Part shown: positions 33,238 through 41,334 of the stretch, one piece after another
How positions within the stretch are numbered: position 1 is the stretch's first letter
How the letters are laid out: each line of letters starts with the position of its first letter
Origin: Caulobacter sp. BK020
GTDB taxonomy: Bacteria; Pseudomonadota; Alphaproteobacteria; Caulobacterales; Caulobacteraceae
Length of the DNA stretch: 64,000 nucleotides
NCBI RefSeq assembly: GCF_004342605.1
Contig: NZ_SLZL01000003.1
Location: forward strand, 248,001 to 312,000
Direction: 5' to 3'
Position numbers and translations under genes: made by a program
Notes under the pieces: model-generated
Database searches by the model: none
What the model was told of the DNA's origin: nothing
Seen by the model: only the letters and a program-made list of their open reading frames with translations

Positions 33238-35837
33238 GCCATCGCCTCGGCGATCAGGTCTTCCTCGGCCTCGGCCAGGATCATTTCGCCGGCCGCGTCG
33301 CCCGGCGCCCGCTCGCGACCGATCTCAAGCATAATGGGCACGGCGATCGGCGACACGCGGTCCAGCGCCGCATGGCGGATGCGGCGCTGGACCCGCGCCA
33401 GCATCTCGCCCAGGCGCGCCACGTCCAGAGAACCGGTCGCCGCGTCGGCCCGGGCGCAGCGCAGCAGCAGGTGATCGGGCTGATGGCGGCGCAGGACGTC
33501 ATAGATCAGGTCGGTCGAGAAGGTCACCTGGCGGCCGGATTTCTCCTGGCCCGGATGGCGGCGCTCGATCAGACCGGAGATCAGGGCGCAGGCCTTGAAG
33601 GCGCGCTTCATCAGGAAGCTCTCGGCCAGCCAGGCCTCCAGGTCGTCGCCCAGCATGTCCTGGGCGAACAGGTCGTCCAGGTCCAGGGCGTCCATCGGTT
33701 TTAGCGCCCAGATGTTGACCGCGTAGTCGTTGGCCACGAAGCCCAGCGGGCCGACGCCCAGCCGGTCCAGCCGCCGGGTCAGCAGCATGGCCAGCGTGGT
33801 GTGCGCCAGGCGGCCCTCGAACGGATAGCAGACCAGGTGAAAGCGCTTGCCGTGAGGGAAGGTCTCCAGCAGCATCTCGTCGCGCTCGGGGATGATGGAG
33901 CGGACCTTCTGATAGCCCAGCCATTCCTGGACATCCGGTGGCAGGGCGGGCCATTCGGCCTCGTCGTGCATCATCGCCCGCACGCGACCGGCCAGGTAGG
34001 TCGACAGCGGGAACTTCGACCCGCCCCAGCTGGGCAGCATCGGATCCTTGTCCGGCGCCGGCGTGACGAAGGCGTCGGCCCCCACCAGGCTGTTGAACCG
34101 CCAGACCTGGCCCGCGAAGATGAAGGTGTCGCCCGGCTTCATCTGCTCGAAGAAGCCCTCCTCGGCCTCGCCGACCTTGCGCCCTCCTATCGGTCTCTTG
34201 CCGCCGCCGATGCGGACATTGATCATCGCCGGCGAGACGATGGCGCCCACGTTCATCCGATGGGCCAGCACCGCCTGGGCGTTGCGGGCTCGCCAGAGGC
34301 CGTCCTGGCCGGGTACGATGCGGCGGAACTTGTCGTACGTGCGCAGGGCGTAGCCGCCGGTCGAGACGAAATCGACCACGGTCTCGAAGTCCTCCCACGA
34401 CAGGTCGGCGTAGGGGCCGGACGTGCGGACCTCGTCATAGAGGTCGGTCAGGGCGAACGGCTCGGAACAGGCGCAGCCCATGACGTGCTGGGCCAAGGTG
34501 TCCAGGGTGCCGATCCGGGCGGGCTCGCCGTCCAGATGGCCGCCCAGGATGGCGTCGGCGGCGGCGCGGCACTCCAGGTATTCGAAGCGGTTGGCCGGAG
34601 CCAGGATGGCGCGGGAAGGCTCGTCCAGGCGGTGGTTGGCGCGGCCGATCCGCTGGACCATCCGCGAGGCGCCCTTGGGGGCGGCCAGCTGGATCACCAG
34701 GTCGACGTCGCCCCAGTCGATGCCCATGTCCAGGGTCGAGGTGCAGACCACGGCCCGGATCTCGCCGCGGGCCATGGCCGCCTCGACCTTGCGCCGCTGC
34801 TCGGCCGCCAGGCTGCCGTGGTGCAGGGCGATGGCCAGGCCGTCGTCGTTCAGTTTCCACAGTTCCTGGAAAGCGAACTCGGCCTGGAAGCGGGTGTTGA
34901 CGAAGACCAGGGCGGTCTTGGCGCCTTTGATGATCTGGTAGATCTCGGCCATGGCGTGCTCGGCCGTGTGGCCGGCCCAGGGCACGCGGCCGTCCGAGAC
35001 CAGCACCTCCACGATCGGCTGGGCGCCGCCGGAGCCGAGGACGAGGTCGACCGTGTGGTCATGGATCCTCCCCCTTTGGGGGAGGTGGCCCGAAGGGCCG
35101 GAGGGGGACGGCTCGACGAGGGCGCCGCTACCCCCTCCGTCGCTTCGCGACACCTCCGCCGAAGGGGGAGGATCTAGAAGGTTCCGCCCCAGCCACCGCC
35201 GCACCAGGTCCGGATCGTCCACGGTCGCCGACAAGCCCACCCGCCGCATCCTCGGTGCAAACAGCTGCAGCCGGGCCAGGCCCAGCGACAGAAGGTCGCC
35301 GCGCTTGGAGGGCCAGAGGGCGTGGGCCTCGTCGATGATCACGCAGGACAGGTCGGCGAAGTAGGTCCGGGCCCCCTCCCAGGCGCAGAACAGGGCCAGC
35401 TGTTCGGGCGTGGTCAGCAGGATGTCGGGCGGCCGCAGGCGCTGGCGCTGCTTGCGGGCCTCGCCGGTGTCGCCGGTGCGGCTCTCGGCCACGATGCTCA
35501 GCCCCATCTCGCGGATCGGCGTGGCCAGGTTGCGCTCGATGTCGACCGCCAGGGCCTTCAGCGGCGAGATGTAGAGGGTGTGGACCCCGGCCGGCGTGTT
35601 GCGCGGCGGGCGTTCGGCCAGCTCGAGCAGGCTGGGCAGGAAGCCGGCCAGGGTCTTGCCGCCGCCGGTCGGGGCGATCAGCAGGGCGTCGCGGCCCTGC
35701 CGGCCCTTTTCGAGCATGGCCAGCTGGTGTGACCGGGGCGCCCAGCCGCGCGAGGCGAACCACTGCTGAAAGCGGGGAGGAAGTGCGGTCGCCTCGGCCA
35801 TTGACCGGCCTATAGCATGTTCCCGTTCCGTTTCCAT
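33234..35837 (-). CDS. Ligase-associated Lhr-like DEXH-box DNA helicase
   Basis: An 867-residue superfamily 2 helicase. Motifs are the Walker A region LLIAPTGGGKTLAGFLPSLL, DEXH box VIIDEAHALW, SATVDDPDLV, VFVNTRFQAEFAFQ, CTSTLDMGIDWGDVDLVIQL and QRIGRANHR, followed by the Lhr-type winged helix and C-terminal domain. It should unwind or remodel DNA during repair together with PdeM. ATG 35801 (MAEATALPPRF) is an alternative start 12 codons in. Residues about 222-258 come from a 111-bp palindromic repeat inserted in frame between RRWLGRNLL and HDHTVDLVLG, absent from the helicase core of the family. Confidence 0.92.
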   Translation of the reverse strand: METEREHAIGRSMAEATALPPRFQQWFASRGWAPRSHQLAMLEKGRQGRDALLIAPTGGGKTLAGFLPSLLELAERPPRNTPAGVHTLYISPLKALAVDIERNLATPIREMGLSIVAESRTGDTGEARKQRQRLRPPDILLTTPEQLALFCAWEGARTYFADLSCVIIDEAHALWPSKRGDLLSLGLARLQLFAPRMRRVGLSATVDDPDLVRRWLGRNLLDPPPSAEVSRSDGGGSGALVEPSPSGPSGHLPQRGRIHDHTVDLVLGSGGAQPIVEVLVSDGRVPWAGHTAEHAMAEIYQIIKGAKTALVFVNTRFQAEFAFQELWKLNDDGLAIALHHGSLAAEQRRKVEAAMARGEIRAVVCTSTLDMGIDWGDVDLVIQLAAPKGASRMVQRIGRANHRLDEPSRAILAPANRFEYLECRAAADAILGGHLDGEPARIGTLDTLAQHVMGCACSEPFALTDLYDEVRTSGPYADLSWEDFETVVDFVSTGGYALRTYDKFRRIVPGQDGLWRARNAQAVLAHRMNVGAIVSPAMINVRIGGGKRPIGGRKVGEAEEGFFEQMKPGDTFIFAGQVWRFNSLVGADAFVTPAPDKDPMLPSWGGSKFPLSTYLAGRVRAMMHDEAEWPALPPDVQEWLGYQKVRSIIPERDEMLLETFPHGKRFHLVCYPFEGRLAHTTLAMLLTRRLDRLGVGPLGFVANDYAVNIWALKPMDALDLDDLFAQDMLGDDLEAWLAESFLMKRAFKACALISGLIERRHPGQEKSGRQVTFSTDLIYDVLRRHQPDHLLLRCARADAATGSLDVARLGEMLARVQRRIRHAALDRVSPIAVPIMLEIGRERAPGDAAGEMILAEAEEDLIAEAMA
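35064..35174. repeat. 111-bp palindromic repeat inserted in frame in the helicase gene
   Basis: The ends GATCCTCCCCCTT and AAGGGGGAGGATC are perfect 13-bp inverted repeats. Inside are hairpins CCTCCCCC-ttt-GGGGGAGG, GGCCC-gaa-GGGCC, GGAGGGGG with CCCCCTCC, and GTCGC-ttc-GCGAC. The length is exactly 37 codons and the helicase frame stays open, giving a Pro/Ser/Gly-rich insert. Elements of this look are common between genes in Caulobacterales; inside a gene it is unusual. Confidence 0.85.
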
Positions 35838-35863
35838 GCGTCAACCTGCCTAAGTCCGGCCTT

Positions 35864-35892
35864 TTGACAAGGATGGTAGGCGGGGCTACCCG
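35864..35892 (+). promoter_or_regulatory. Candidate housekeeping promoter for the Sel1 gene
   Basis: TTGACAA at 35864-35870 and GCTACCCG at 35885-35892, 14 bases apart, resemble the Caulobacter sigma-73 pattern TTGACGS-N10-14-GCTANAWC. It sits in the 75-bp divergent gap just before the Sel1-repeat gene. Confidence 0.5.
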
Positions 35893-35912
35893 AAGGACAG
35901 GATCGCGAGGGC

Positions 35913-36884
35913 GTGACGCGCATGGGACGGATGGCTCGGAACGGCCTTGCAGGCTTGGCCTTGGCGGCGATGCTGGCGGTCGGCGCGCCGTCCCTGGCCG
36001 CGTCCGCCGCGCCGAAGGAGCCGGCGCGAGCCGAGCTGCTGCGCCGCGCCCAGGCCGGCGACGTCGCCGCCTACGACCTGCTGGCCGACAGCTACCTGAA
36101 CGCCAAGGGCGACCAACGGGACGTCGAGGCCGCGGTCCGCTGGCTGAACGCCGGGGTCAGGGCTGGCGACACCGGCTGCATGATCGCCCTGGGCAATCTC
36201 TATTTCGCCGGCGAGGACCTGGACCAGGACGAGGCCAAGGCGCTGTCGCTGTACAAGGCCGCCGCCGCCAAGGGCGACGCCCTGGGGGCCTACAACGCCG
36301 GCCTGGTCTATGAGACCAGTTCCGAGGACCTGACCCAGGCCCTGGGTTGGTACTGGCGCGCCGCGGCGGGCGGCGACGAGGGCGGGATGTACAAGCTGGC
36401 CCTGGCCTATCAGCTGGGACGCGGCGTGGCCGCCGACGAGACCCAGGCCGTGGCCTGGATGCGCAAGGCCGCCGCCGCCGGCTCGGTCGACGCGATCAAC
36501 GACCTGGGGACCTACGCCCTGCAGGGCTACGGCATGCCCGTCGACGAAGGGCAGGCGCTGAGGCTCTATGTGGCCGCGGCCCAGCACGGTTCGGCGGTGG
36601 CCCTGGCCAATGTCGCCGCCGCCTACCAGAACGGCGAGGGCGTTGCGGTCGACCTTGAAAAGGCCCTGCGCCTCTATGCCCTGTCCGCCAGGGCCGGCAA
36701 CCTTACGGCCTGTTACCAGCTGGGCCAGATGTACGAGGACGGCGAAGGCGTGAAGGCCAGCCGCGCCAAGGCGGTTCAACTCTATCGGATGGCGGCCGAG
36801 AGCGACGACGAAGAGGTGGCGCAAGCCGCGTCGGACGCCGCCGAGCGCCTGGAAGGCGGCTCTTCGGAAACCCCGATCGCCTGA
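35913..36884 (+). CDS. Secreted Sel1-like repeat protein
   Basis: A protein of up to 323 residues. GTG 35913, ATG 35922 and ATG 35931 are in-frame starts; GCGAGG is best spaced for ATG 35922. A signal peptide (cleavage near ASAAP, residue 33) is followed by about seven Sel1 repeats of 36 residues each, with the signature ALGNLYFAGEDLDQDEAKAL, LALAYQLGRGVAADETQAVA and LGQMYEDGEGVKASRAKAVQ. Sel1 proteins are periplasmic scaffolds. Its partner is unknown. It is separate from podJ, which carries the same repeat type. Confidence 0.85.
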   Translation: MTRMGRMARNGLAGLALAAMLAVGAPSLAASAAPKEPARAELLRRAQAGDVAAYDLLADSYLNAKGDQRDVEAAVRWLNAGVRAGDTGCMIALGNLYFAGEDLDQDEAKALSLYKAAAAKGDALGAYNAGLVYETSSEDLTQALGWYWRAAAGGDEGGMYKLALAYQLGRGVAADETQAVAWMRKAAAAGSVDAINDLGTYALQGYGMPVDEGQALRLYVAAAQHGSAVALANVAAAYQNGEGVAVDLEKALRLYALSARAGNLTACYQLGQMYEDGEGVKASRAKAVQLYRMAAESDDEEVAQAASDAAERLEGGSSETPIA

Positions 36885-36933
36885 CGTTTCTGTTCGCATT
36901 CTGTTTCGGGCTCCGAACTGCTAACAAGGGGCC

Positions 36934-39771
36934 GTGAGCGCCCAGATTCCCACTCTTGATCTTGCCCCGGCCCTGGTGGTTCTGCCCGGGCCGAGGGCCG
37001 GCTATGCCGATGGAAGCGCGGGGCGGCCGGGCGACGAGGGCGGTGGGCGGCCGCTGCGCACGCCCGACGCCCGGGACCTGTTCGAATACGGCCCTGTCCT
37101 GGTCGCCCATGCGTCGATGACCGCCAAGCGGCTGAACCTGCAGGCCCCGGCGCGCGGGCGCGGCGTGTTCGACGTGCTGGAGCTGTACGCCTTCACCCGC
37201 CCGGCCACCTTCTGCGCGCCGTCGGCCGTGGGGCTGGCCACGGCCCTGGGGCTGCCCGAGCCCAAGGGCGCCCCCGCCCAGGCCCAGACCCTGCGCGACG
37301 CGGCCACCGCCCTGCTGCACGAGCTGGCGCTGACGCCGCGGCCTTCGCGCGAAGAGGCCCTGGCGGTCGCCGAGACCCTGGCCCGGGCCGGCTGGGCCTG
37401 GGGACCGGCGGTGGTCGGCGCCCTGCGCTCGGCCCCGGTCGGCAATCAGTTCCGCAGCTCCGGCCTCGACGTCTGGGCCCGCGCGGTGGAGTGGGAAGAC
37501 CAGGCCCCGCCCGGCGAGCCCGGTTCGCGCCCGGTCGATCCCGAACGCGCCAGTGAACGCCTTCGCGAGTTGCTGCAGCGCTCGGGCCTGGACGAGGCGC
37601 GCGAGGCCCAGGACACCTTCGCCCGCGAGGCCGCCTTCGCCTTCGCCCCGCGTGACCGCGAGGGCGAGCCGCAGATGATGCTGGCCGAGGCCGGCACCGG
37701 GGTTGGCAAGACCTTGGGCTATCTGGCGCCGGCCTCGGTGTGGTCCGAGATGAACGGGCCGTCGGTGTGGATCAGCACCTATACCCGCGCCCTGCAGCGG
37801 CAGATCGAGCGCGAGAGCCATTCGATCTATCCCGACCCGCTGGTGCGGGCCCGCAAGGCCGTGGTCCGCAAGGGGCGCGAGAACTATCTGTGCCTGCTGA
37901 ACTTCCAGGAGCAGGTCAACGCCGCCCAGTTGGGCAATGGCGACCTGATCGGCCTGGGACTGGCGGCCCGCTGGGCGCGCGCCAGCCGCGACGGCGACAT
38001 GACCGGCGGCGACTTTCCGGCCTGGCTGCCGACCCTGTTCGCCATCCCGCCCTCGGTCCAGGCCGGCCCGGCCAACCTGGTCGACCGGCGGGGCGAATGC
38101 ATCCACGCCGGCTGCCAGCACTACCGCGTCTGCTTCATCGAGAAGGCCGTGCGGGCGTCCAAGCGGGCCGATATCGTCATCGCCAATCACGCCCTGGTGC
38201 TGAGCCAGGCGGCCTTCGACGGGGCCCGGGCGGCGCGGGGGCTGAAGGGCGACAACGAGACCACCTCGCTCAAGCGCATCGTCTTCGACGAAGGCCACCA
38301 CCTGTTCGACGCCGCCGACAGCGCCTTCTCGGCCGCCCTGTCCGGGGCCGAGGCGGCCGAGCTGCGCCGCTGGCTGCGGGGTCCTGAGGGACGCGGCCGG
38401 CGGGGCAGGGGGCTGGAGGCTCGGCTCCTGGACATCATCGGCGAGCGCGAAGGGGCCCGCGGTGCGCTGAACGCCGCCCTGCAGGCCGCCGCGGCCCTGC
38501 CCGGCGAAGGCTGGTCGGGCCGGATCGCCCCGCCGGACGGCCAGGTCAATCCGATCGGGCCTATTGAAACATACTTGGTCTCGGTAATTGAACAGCTGCG
38601 GGCTCGAGTCACCGACCGGCCCGGCGCGGCCGAGCAGGGGCTGCAATGCGCCGCCCGTCCGGCCATCGAGCTGGTGCGCGAGCGGGCCGGCGAGGCGGCC
38701 AAGGCCCTGGCCGCCATCGAGGCGCCATTGCTGGCCCTGGCGCGCCATCTGGAGGACGTGCTGGACGAGGAGGCCGACACCCTGCCGACCTCGGAGCGGG
38801 CGCGGATCGAGGGCGCGCTGCGCGGCCTGGACCGTCGGGCCCGCATGACCCTGCCGGCTTGGCGCTCGATCCTGAAGGCCATCGACGAGGACGCGGAAGA
38901 CGACCCGGAGTTCGTCGACTGGTTCGAGGCCACGTTCCTGTACGGCCGCGTCGTCGACGCCGCCTGCCGCCGCCACTGGGTGGACCCGACCGAACCGCTG
39001 CGCGCCGCCGTCCTCTCGCCCGCCCACGGCGTGCTGGTGACCAGCGCCACCCTGACCGACCCAGCCCTGGAGGACCCTTTCGCCCTGGCCGAGATGCGCA
39101 CCGGCGCCGCGCGCCTGCCGCAAAGCCCCAAGGTGCTGCGCCTGGTTTCGCCGTTCGACTACGAGAAGAACGCCCGAGCCTTCGTGGTCACCGACGTCGG
39201 CAAGGACGATCCGCGGCAGGTGTCGGCGGCGATGCGCGAGCTGTTCCTGGCGGCCGGCGGCGGCGGGCTTGGCCTGTTCACCGCCATCCGCCGGTTGAAG
39301 GCCGTCCATGAGCGGATCGCCGCGCCCTTGGCCGACGAGGGCCTGGCCCTCTACGCCCAGCACGTCGATCCGCTGGAGGCCGGCGCCCTGGTCGACATCT
39401 TCCGGGCCGAGGAGGACGCCTGCCTGCTGGGCACCGACGCCATCCGCGACGGCATCGACGTGCCGGGCCGGTCCCTGCGCCTGCTGGTCTTCGACCGCGT
39501 GCCCTGGCCGCGTCCCGACGTGCTGCACAAGGCCCGCCGCGCGCGCTTTGGCGGCAAGGGCTATGACGACTCGACCGCCCGCGCCCGCATCAGCCAGGCG
39601 TTCGGCCGCCTGATCCGGCGGGCCGACGACCGGGGGGTGTTCGTGATGCTGGACGCCGCCGCGCCGACCCGGCTGTTCTCCAGCCTGCCGGAGGGCGTGA
39701 CGATCGAGCGGGTGAGCCTGGTGGAAGCGATCGAGGCGACCGCCGCATTTTTGTCGGAAGATCGTTCTTAA
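36934..39771 (+). CDS. DinG/XPD-type iron-sulfur ATP-dependent DNA helicase
   Basis: A 945-residue superfamily 2 helicase. Walker A is EAGTGVGKTLGYLAPASVW (about residue 252), and the DEAH-type box is FDEGHHLFDAADSAF. Four cysteines at about residues 320, 389, 394 and 400 (NYLC, GEC, AGC, RVC) fit the [4Fe-4S] domain of XPD/DinG helicases. C-terminal motifs include LVTSATLTDPAL, GTDAIRDGIDVPG and QAFGRLIRRADDRGVF. Such enzymes resolve R-loops and other structures during replication or repair. GTG 36934 follows AAGGGG. The long N-terminal region (1-230) is family specific. Confidence 0.9.
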   Translation: MSAQIPTLDLAPALVVLPGPRAGYADGSAGRPGDEGGGRPLRTPDARDLFEYGPVLVAHASMTAKRLNLQAPARGRGVFDVLELYAFTRPATFCAPSAVGLATALGLPEPKGAPAQAQTLRDAATALLHELALTPRPSREEALAVAETLARAGWAWGPAVVGALRSAPVGNQFRSSGLDVWARAVEWEDQAPPGEPGSRPVDPERASERLRELLQRSGLDEAREAQDTFAREAAFAFAPRDREGEPQMMLAEAGTGVGKTLGYLAPASVWSEMNGPSVWISTYTRALQRQIERESHSIYPDPLVRARKAVVRKGRENYLCLLNFQEQVNAAQLGNGDLIGLGLAARWARASRDGDMTGGDFPAWLPTLFAIPPSVQAGPANLVDRRGECIHAGCQHYRVCFIEKAVRASKRADIVIANHALVLSQAAFDGARAARGLKGDNETTSLKRIVFDEGHHLFDAADSAFSAALSGAEAAELRRWLRGPEGRGRRGRGLEARLLDIIGEREGARGALNAALQAAAALPGEGWSGRIAPPDGQVNPIGPIETYLVSVIEQLRARVTDRPGAAEQGLQCAARPAIELVRERAGEAAKALAAIEAPLLALARHLEDVLDEEADTLPTSERARIEGALRGLDRRARMTLPAWRSILKAIDEDAEDDPEFVDWFEATFLYGRVVDAACRRHWVDPTEPLRAAVLSPAHGVLVTSATLTDPALEDPFALAEMRTGAARLPQSPKVLRLVSPFDYEKNARAFVVTDVGKDDPRQVSAAMRELFLAAGGGGLGLFTAIRRLKAVHERIAAPLADEGLALYAQHVDPLEAGALVDIFRAEEDACLLGTDAIRDGIDVPGRSLRLLVFDRVPWPRPDVLHKARRARFGGKGYDDSTARARISQAFGRLIRRADDRGVFVMLDAAAPTRLFSSLPEGVTIERVSLVEAIEATAAFLSEDRS

Positions 39772-39788
39772 TCAGCGCGATACCAAGT

Positions 39789-40328
39789 TTGGATAGAGCG
39801 TCCGAAAAGGACGTGTTCGGTCGCGTTTCGGGGAAGTTGCTGTTGGTGTTGCGTAGAGGTTGGACGGTCCTGGCGGCCGTGGCGTTGTTGGGGATCGCGC
39901 CGGCCGCTCGGGCCGGTGAGTTCGTGCGCGCCGATTGCCGGTCGGTGGTCAAGCCGACAGACGCCATCCGCTTCGACACCGACGAGCACCAGCGCTGGTA
40001 CAAGCGATTTTGGACCGGGACCTGCGACCACCTGTCGTTCTGCTTTCCCGGTTCGCCCAACTGGAACGACATCGTCGGCAAGCTGCTGGCCAAGGGCGGT
40101 CCCGGCGAGCAGCCGGCCCTGCTGCCCAAGGCCTGCCGGCTGGGCCAGCTGATCGGCCTGGAATGGGCCAAGGACAAGGACGTCCAGAAGATCAGCACCA
40201 AGGACCTGAAGGTTTTCAACAGCATGCTGGAAGCGGCCGGCGACCCGCTGCGGGGCGTGGAGGCCGTCGACGCCAAGGCCCGGGCCATGGCCGCCCAGCC
40301 CCGGGTGATCACGCCCAAAAAGCCCTGA
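39789..40328 (+). CDS. Secreted Cys-containing protein of unknown function
   Basis: A protein of about 170-179 residues that begins 17 bp after the helicase stop. The start is uncertain: TTG 39789 opens the frame, while GTG 39813 and later TTG codons are possible. A signal peptide ends near ARAGEF (about residue 42). Mature cysteines occur in RADCRSV, WTGTCDHLSFCFPG and LPKACRLG, suggesting two disulfides. I do not recognise the family. Confidence 0.6.
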   Translation: MDRASEKDVFGRVSGKLLLVLRRGWTVLAAVALLGIAPAARAGEFVRADCRSVVKPTDAIRFDTDEHQRWYKRFWTGTCDHLSFCFPGSPNWNDIVGKLLAKGGPGEQPALLPKACRLGQLIGLEWAKDKDVQKISTKDLKVFNSMLEAAGDPLRGVEAVDAKARAMAAQPRVITPKKP

Positions 40329-40385
40329 TAGAGTCGCCCCGCCGACGCAAAGGGGTCGAATTCCTGCAACGGAAAGCGGCTACAT

Positions 40386-40401
40386 CCCTCGCATCCGAGG
40401 G
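40386..40401. promoter_or_regulatory. Dyad before the XRE-type gene
   Basis: CCCTCG-catc-CGAGGG is a perfect 6-bp stem, 20 bp before the start of the HTH gene. It could be the end-of-transcript hairpin of the gene upstream or an autoregulatory site. Confidence 0.35.
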
Positions 40402-40421
40402 GGAAGTGCGAGGAGCGTTGC

Positions 40422-40688
40422 ATGACCAGATCCCAGATCACCGCCGACATGGCCGTCGATGATCAGGCCGACCCCGGCCACGTCCGTTCGGCCCGGGCCC
40501 TGGTGCAGGGCGTGCGCTGGCGCAGCGGTCTGTCGCAGGGCGAGTTCGCGCGGGCCTTTGGCATTCCGCTGGCCCAGCTGGCCGCGTTGGAACTGGGCCA
40601 GGCCCGGCCGGACGCGGCCCTGACGGCCTATCTGCGGGTGATCGACCACGCGCCGGACATGGTGCGCGAGGCGCTGGAGCGGTTTTGA
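40422..40688 (+). CDS. Small XRE-type helix-turn-helix protein
   Basis: An 88-residue DNA-binding protein. Residues about 21-85 form a Cro/C1-type helix-turn-helix: VRSARALVQGVRWRSGLSQG, then EFARAFGIPLAQLAALELGQ, then ARPDAALTAYLRVIDHAPDM. The size and fold resemble HigA- or NadS-type antitoxins, yet no toxin-like gene sits next to it: the neighbours are a secreted protein and an acetyltransferase. A solitary regulator is the simpler reading. Confidence 0.8.
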   Translation: MTRSQITADMAVDDQADPGHVRSARALVQGVRWRSGLSQGEFARAFGIPLAQLAALELGQARPDAALTAYLRVIDHAPDMVREALERF

Positions 40689-40740
40689 AGCGGTCGGACG
40701 CCCCCCAATTTGTCCCGGGGGCCTGCGTCTGGCATGGAGA

Positions 40741-40763
40741 AGGCGAGCAAGGAGTCCTCGCCT
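40741..40763 (+). promoter_or_regulatory. Hairpin displaying the ribosome binding site of the acetyltransferase gene
   Basis: AGGCGAG and CTCGCCT form a 7-bp stem. The 9-nt loop carries AAGGAG (40749-40754), 10 bases before the GTG start. The stem would hold the Shine-Dalgarno in an open loop rather than hide it. Confidence 0.4.
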
Positions 40764-40764
40764 C

Positions 40765-41319
40765 GTGACCGACGCCCGCACCCACAAGCAGCGCATGCTG
40801 GCCGGCGATCTCTATAGTCCCGTCGATCCCGAGATCATGGCCGACCACGAGGCGGCGGTCGCCTGGATGGGGCGCTACAACGCCCTGGACCTGCCGCCGT
40901 CGGCGCGTCACGCCCTGCTGCGCGAGCTGTTGGCGGAGGTCGGCGACCGCGTCGGCATCCGGCCGCCCTTCCACTGCGACTACGGCTACAACATCGCCAT
41001 CGGCGAGGGCGCGTTTCTCAACTTCAACTGCGTGATCCTGGACGTCACGCGGGTGACCATCGGCGCGGCCACGACGATCGGGCCGCACGTCCAGATCTAC
41101 ACCGCCGAGCATCCGCGCGACCCGGTCGAACGCCGGACGGGCATCGAATACGCCCGCCCGGTCAGCATCGGCGAAAACGTCTGGATCGGCGGCGGATCGA
41201 TCATCCTGCCCGGCGTGACCATCGGCGACGACGCCATCATCGGAGCCGGCAGCGTGGTCACCCGCGACGTGCCCCGGGGCGCGACGGTGGTCGGCAACCC
41301 AGCCCGGGTTCGGGGTTAG
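40765..41319 (+). CDS. maa: Maltose/galactoside-type O-acetyltransferase
   Basis: A 184-residue acetyl-CoA-dependent sugar O-acetyltransferase. The Maa N-terminal domain (KQRMLAGDLYSPVDPEIMAD) precedes left-handed beta-helix hexapeptide repeats (FHCDYGYNIAIGEGAFLNFN, IGENVWIGGGSIILPGVTIG, GAGSVVTRDVPRGATVVGNP). The catalytic His is in IYTAEHP. The start is GTG 40765. The physiological sugar acceptor is unknown for this family. It is close to the XRE gene but a 76-bp gap with its own hairpin suggests separate control. Confidence 0.9.
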   Translation: MTDARTHKQRMLAGDLYSPVDPEIMADHEAAVAWMGRYNALDLPPSARHALLRELLAEVGDRVGIRPPFHCDYGYNIAIGEGAFLNFNCVILDVTRVTIGAATTIGPHVQIYTAEHPRDPVERRTGIEYARPVSIGENVWIGGGSIILPGVTIGDDAIIGAGSVVTRDVPRGATVVGNPARVRG

Positions 41320-41334
41320 GCGCTGCCCACCAAG

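Noticed and set aside
36703..39528. A 941-codon minus-strand frame opposite the DinG-type helicase
   Set aside because: Shadow of the real gene, with repetitive Gly/Arg/Gln-rich translation and no motifs.
40422..40688. A toxin-antitoxin module around the XRE protein
   Set aside because: No HigB/RelE-like or other toxin frame is adjacent on either side.
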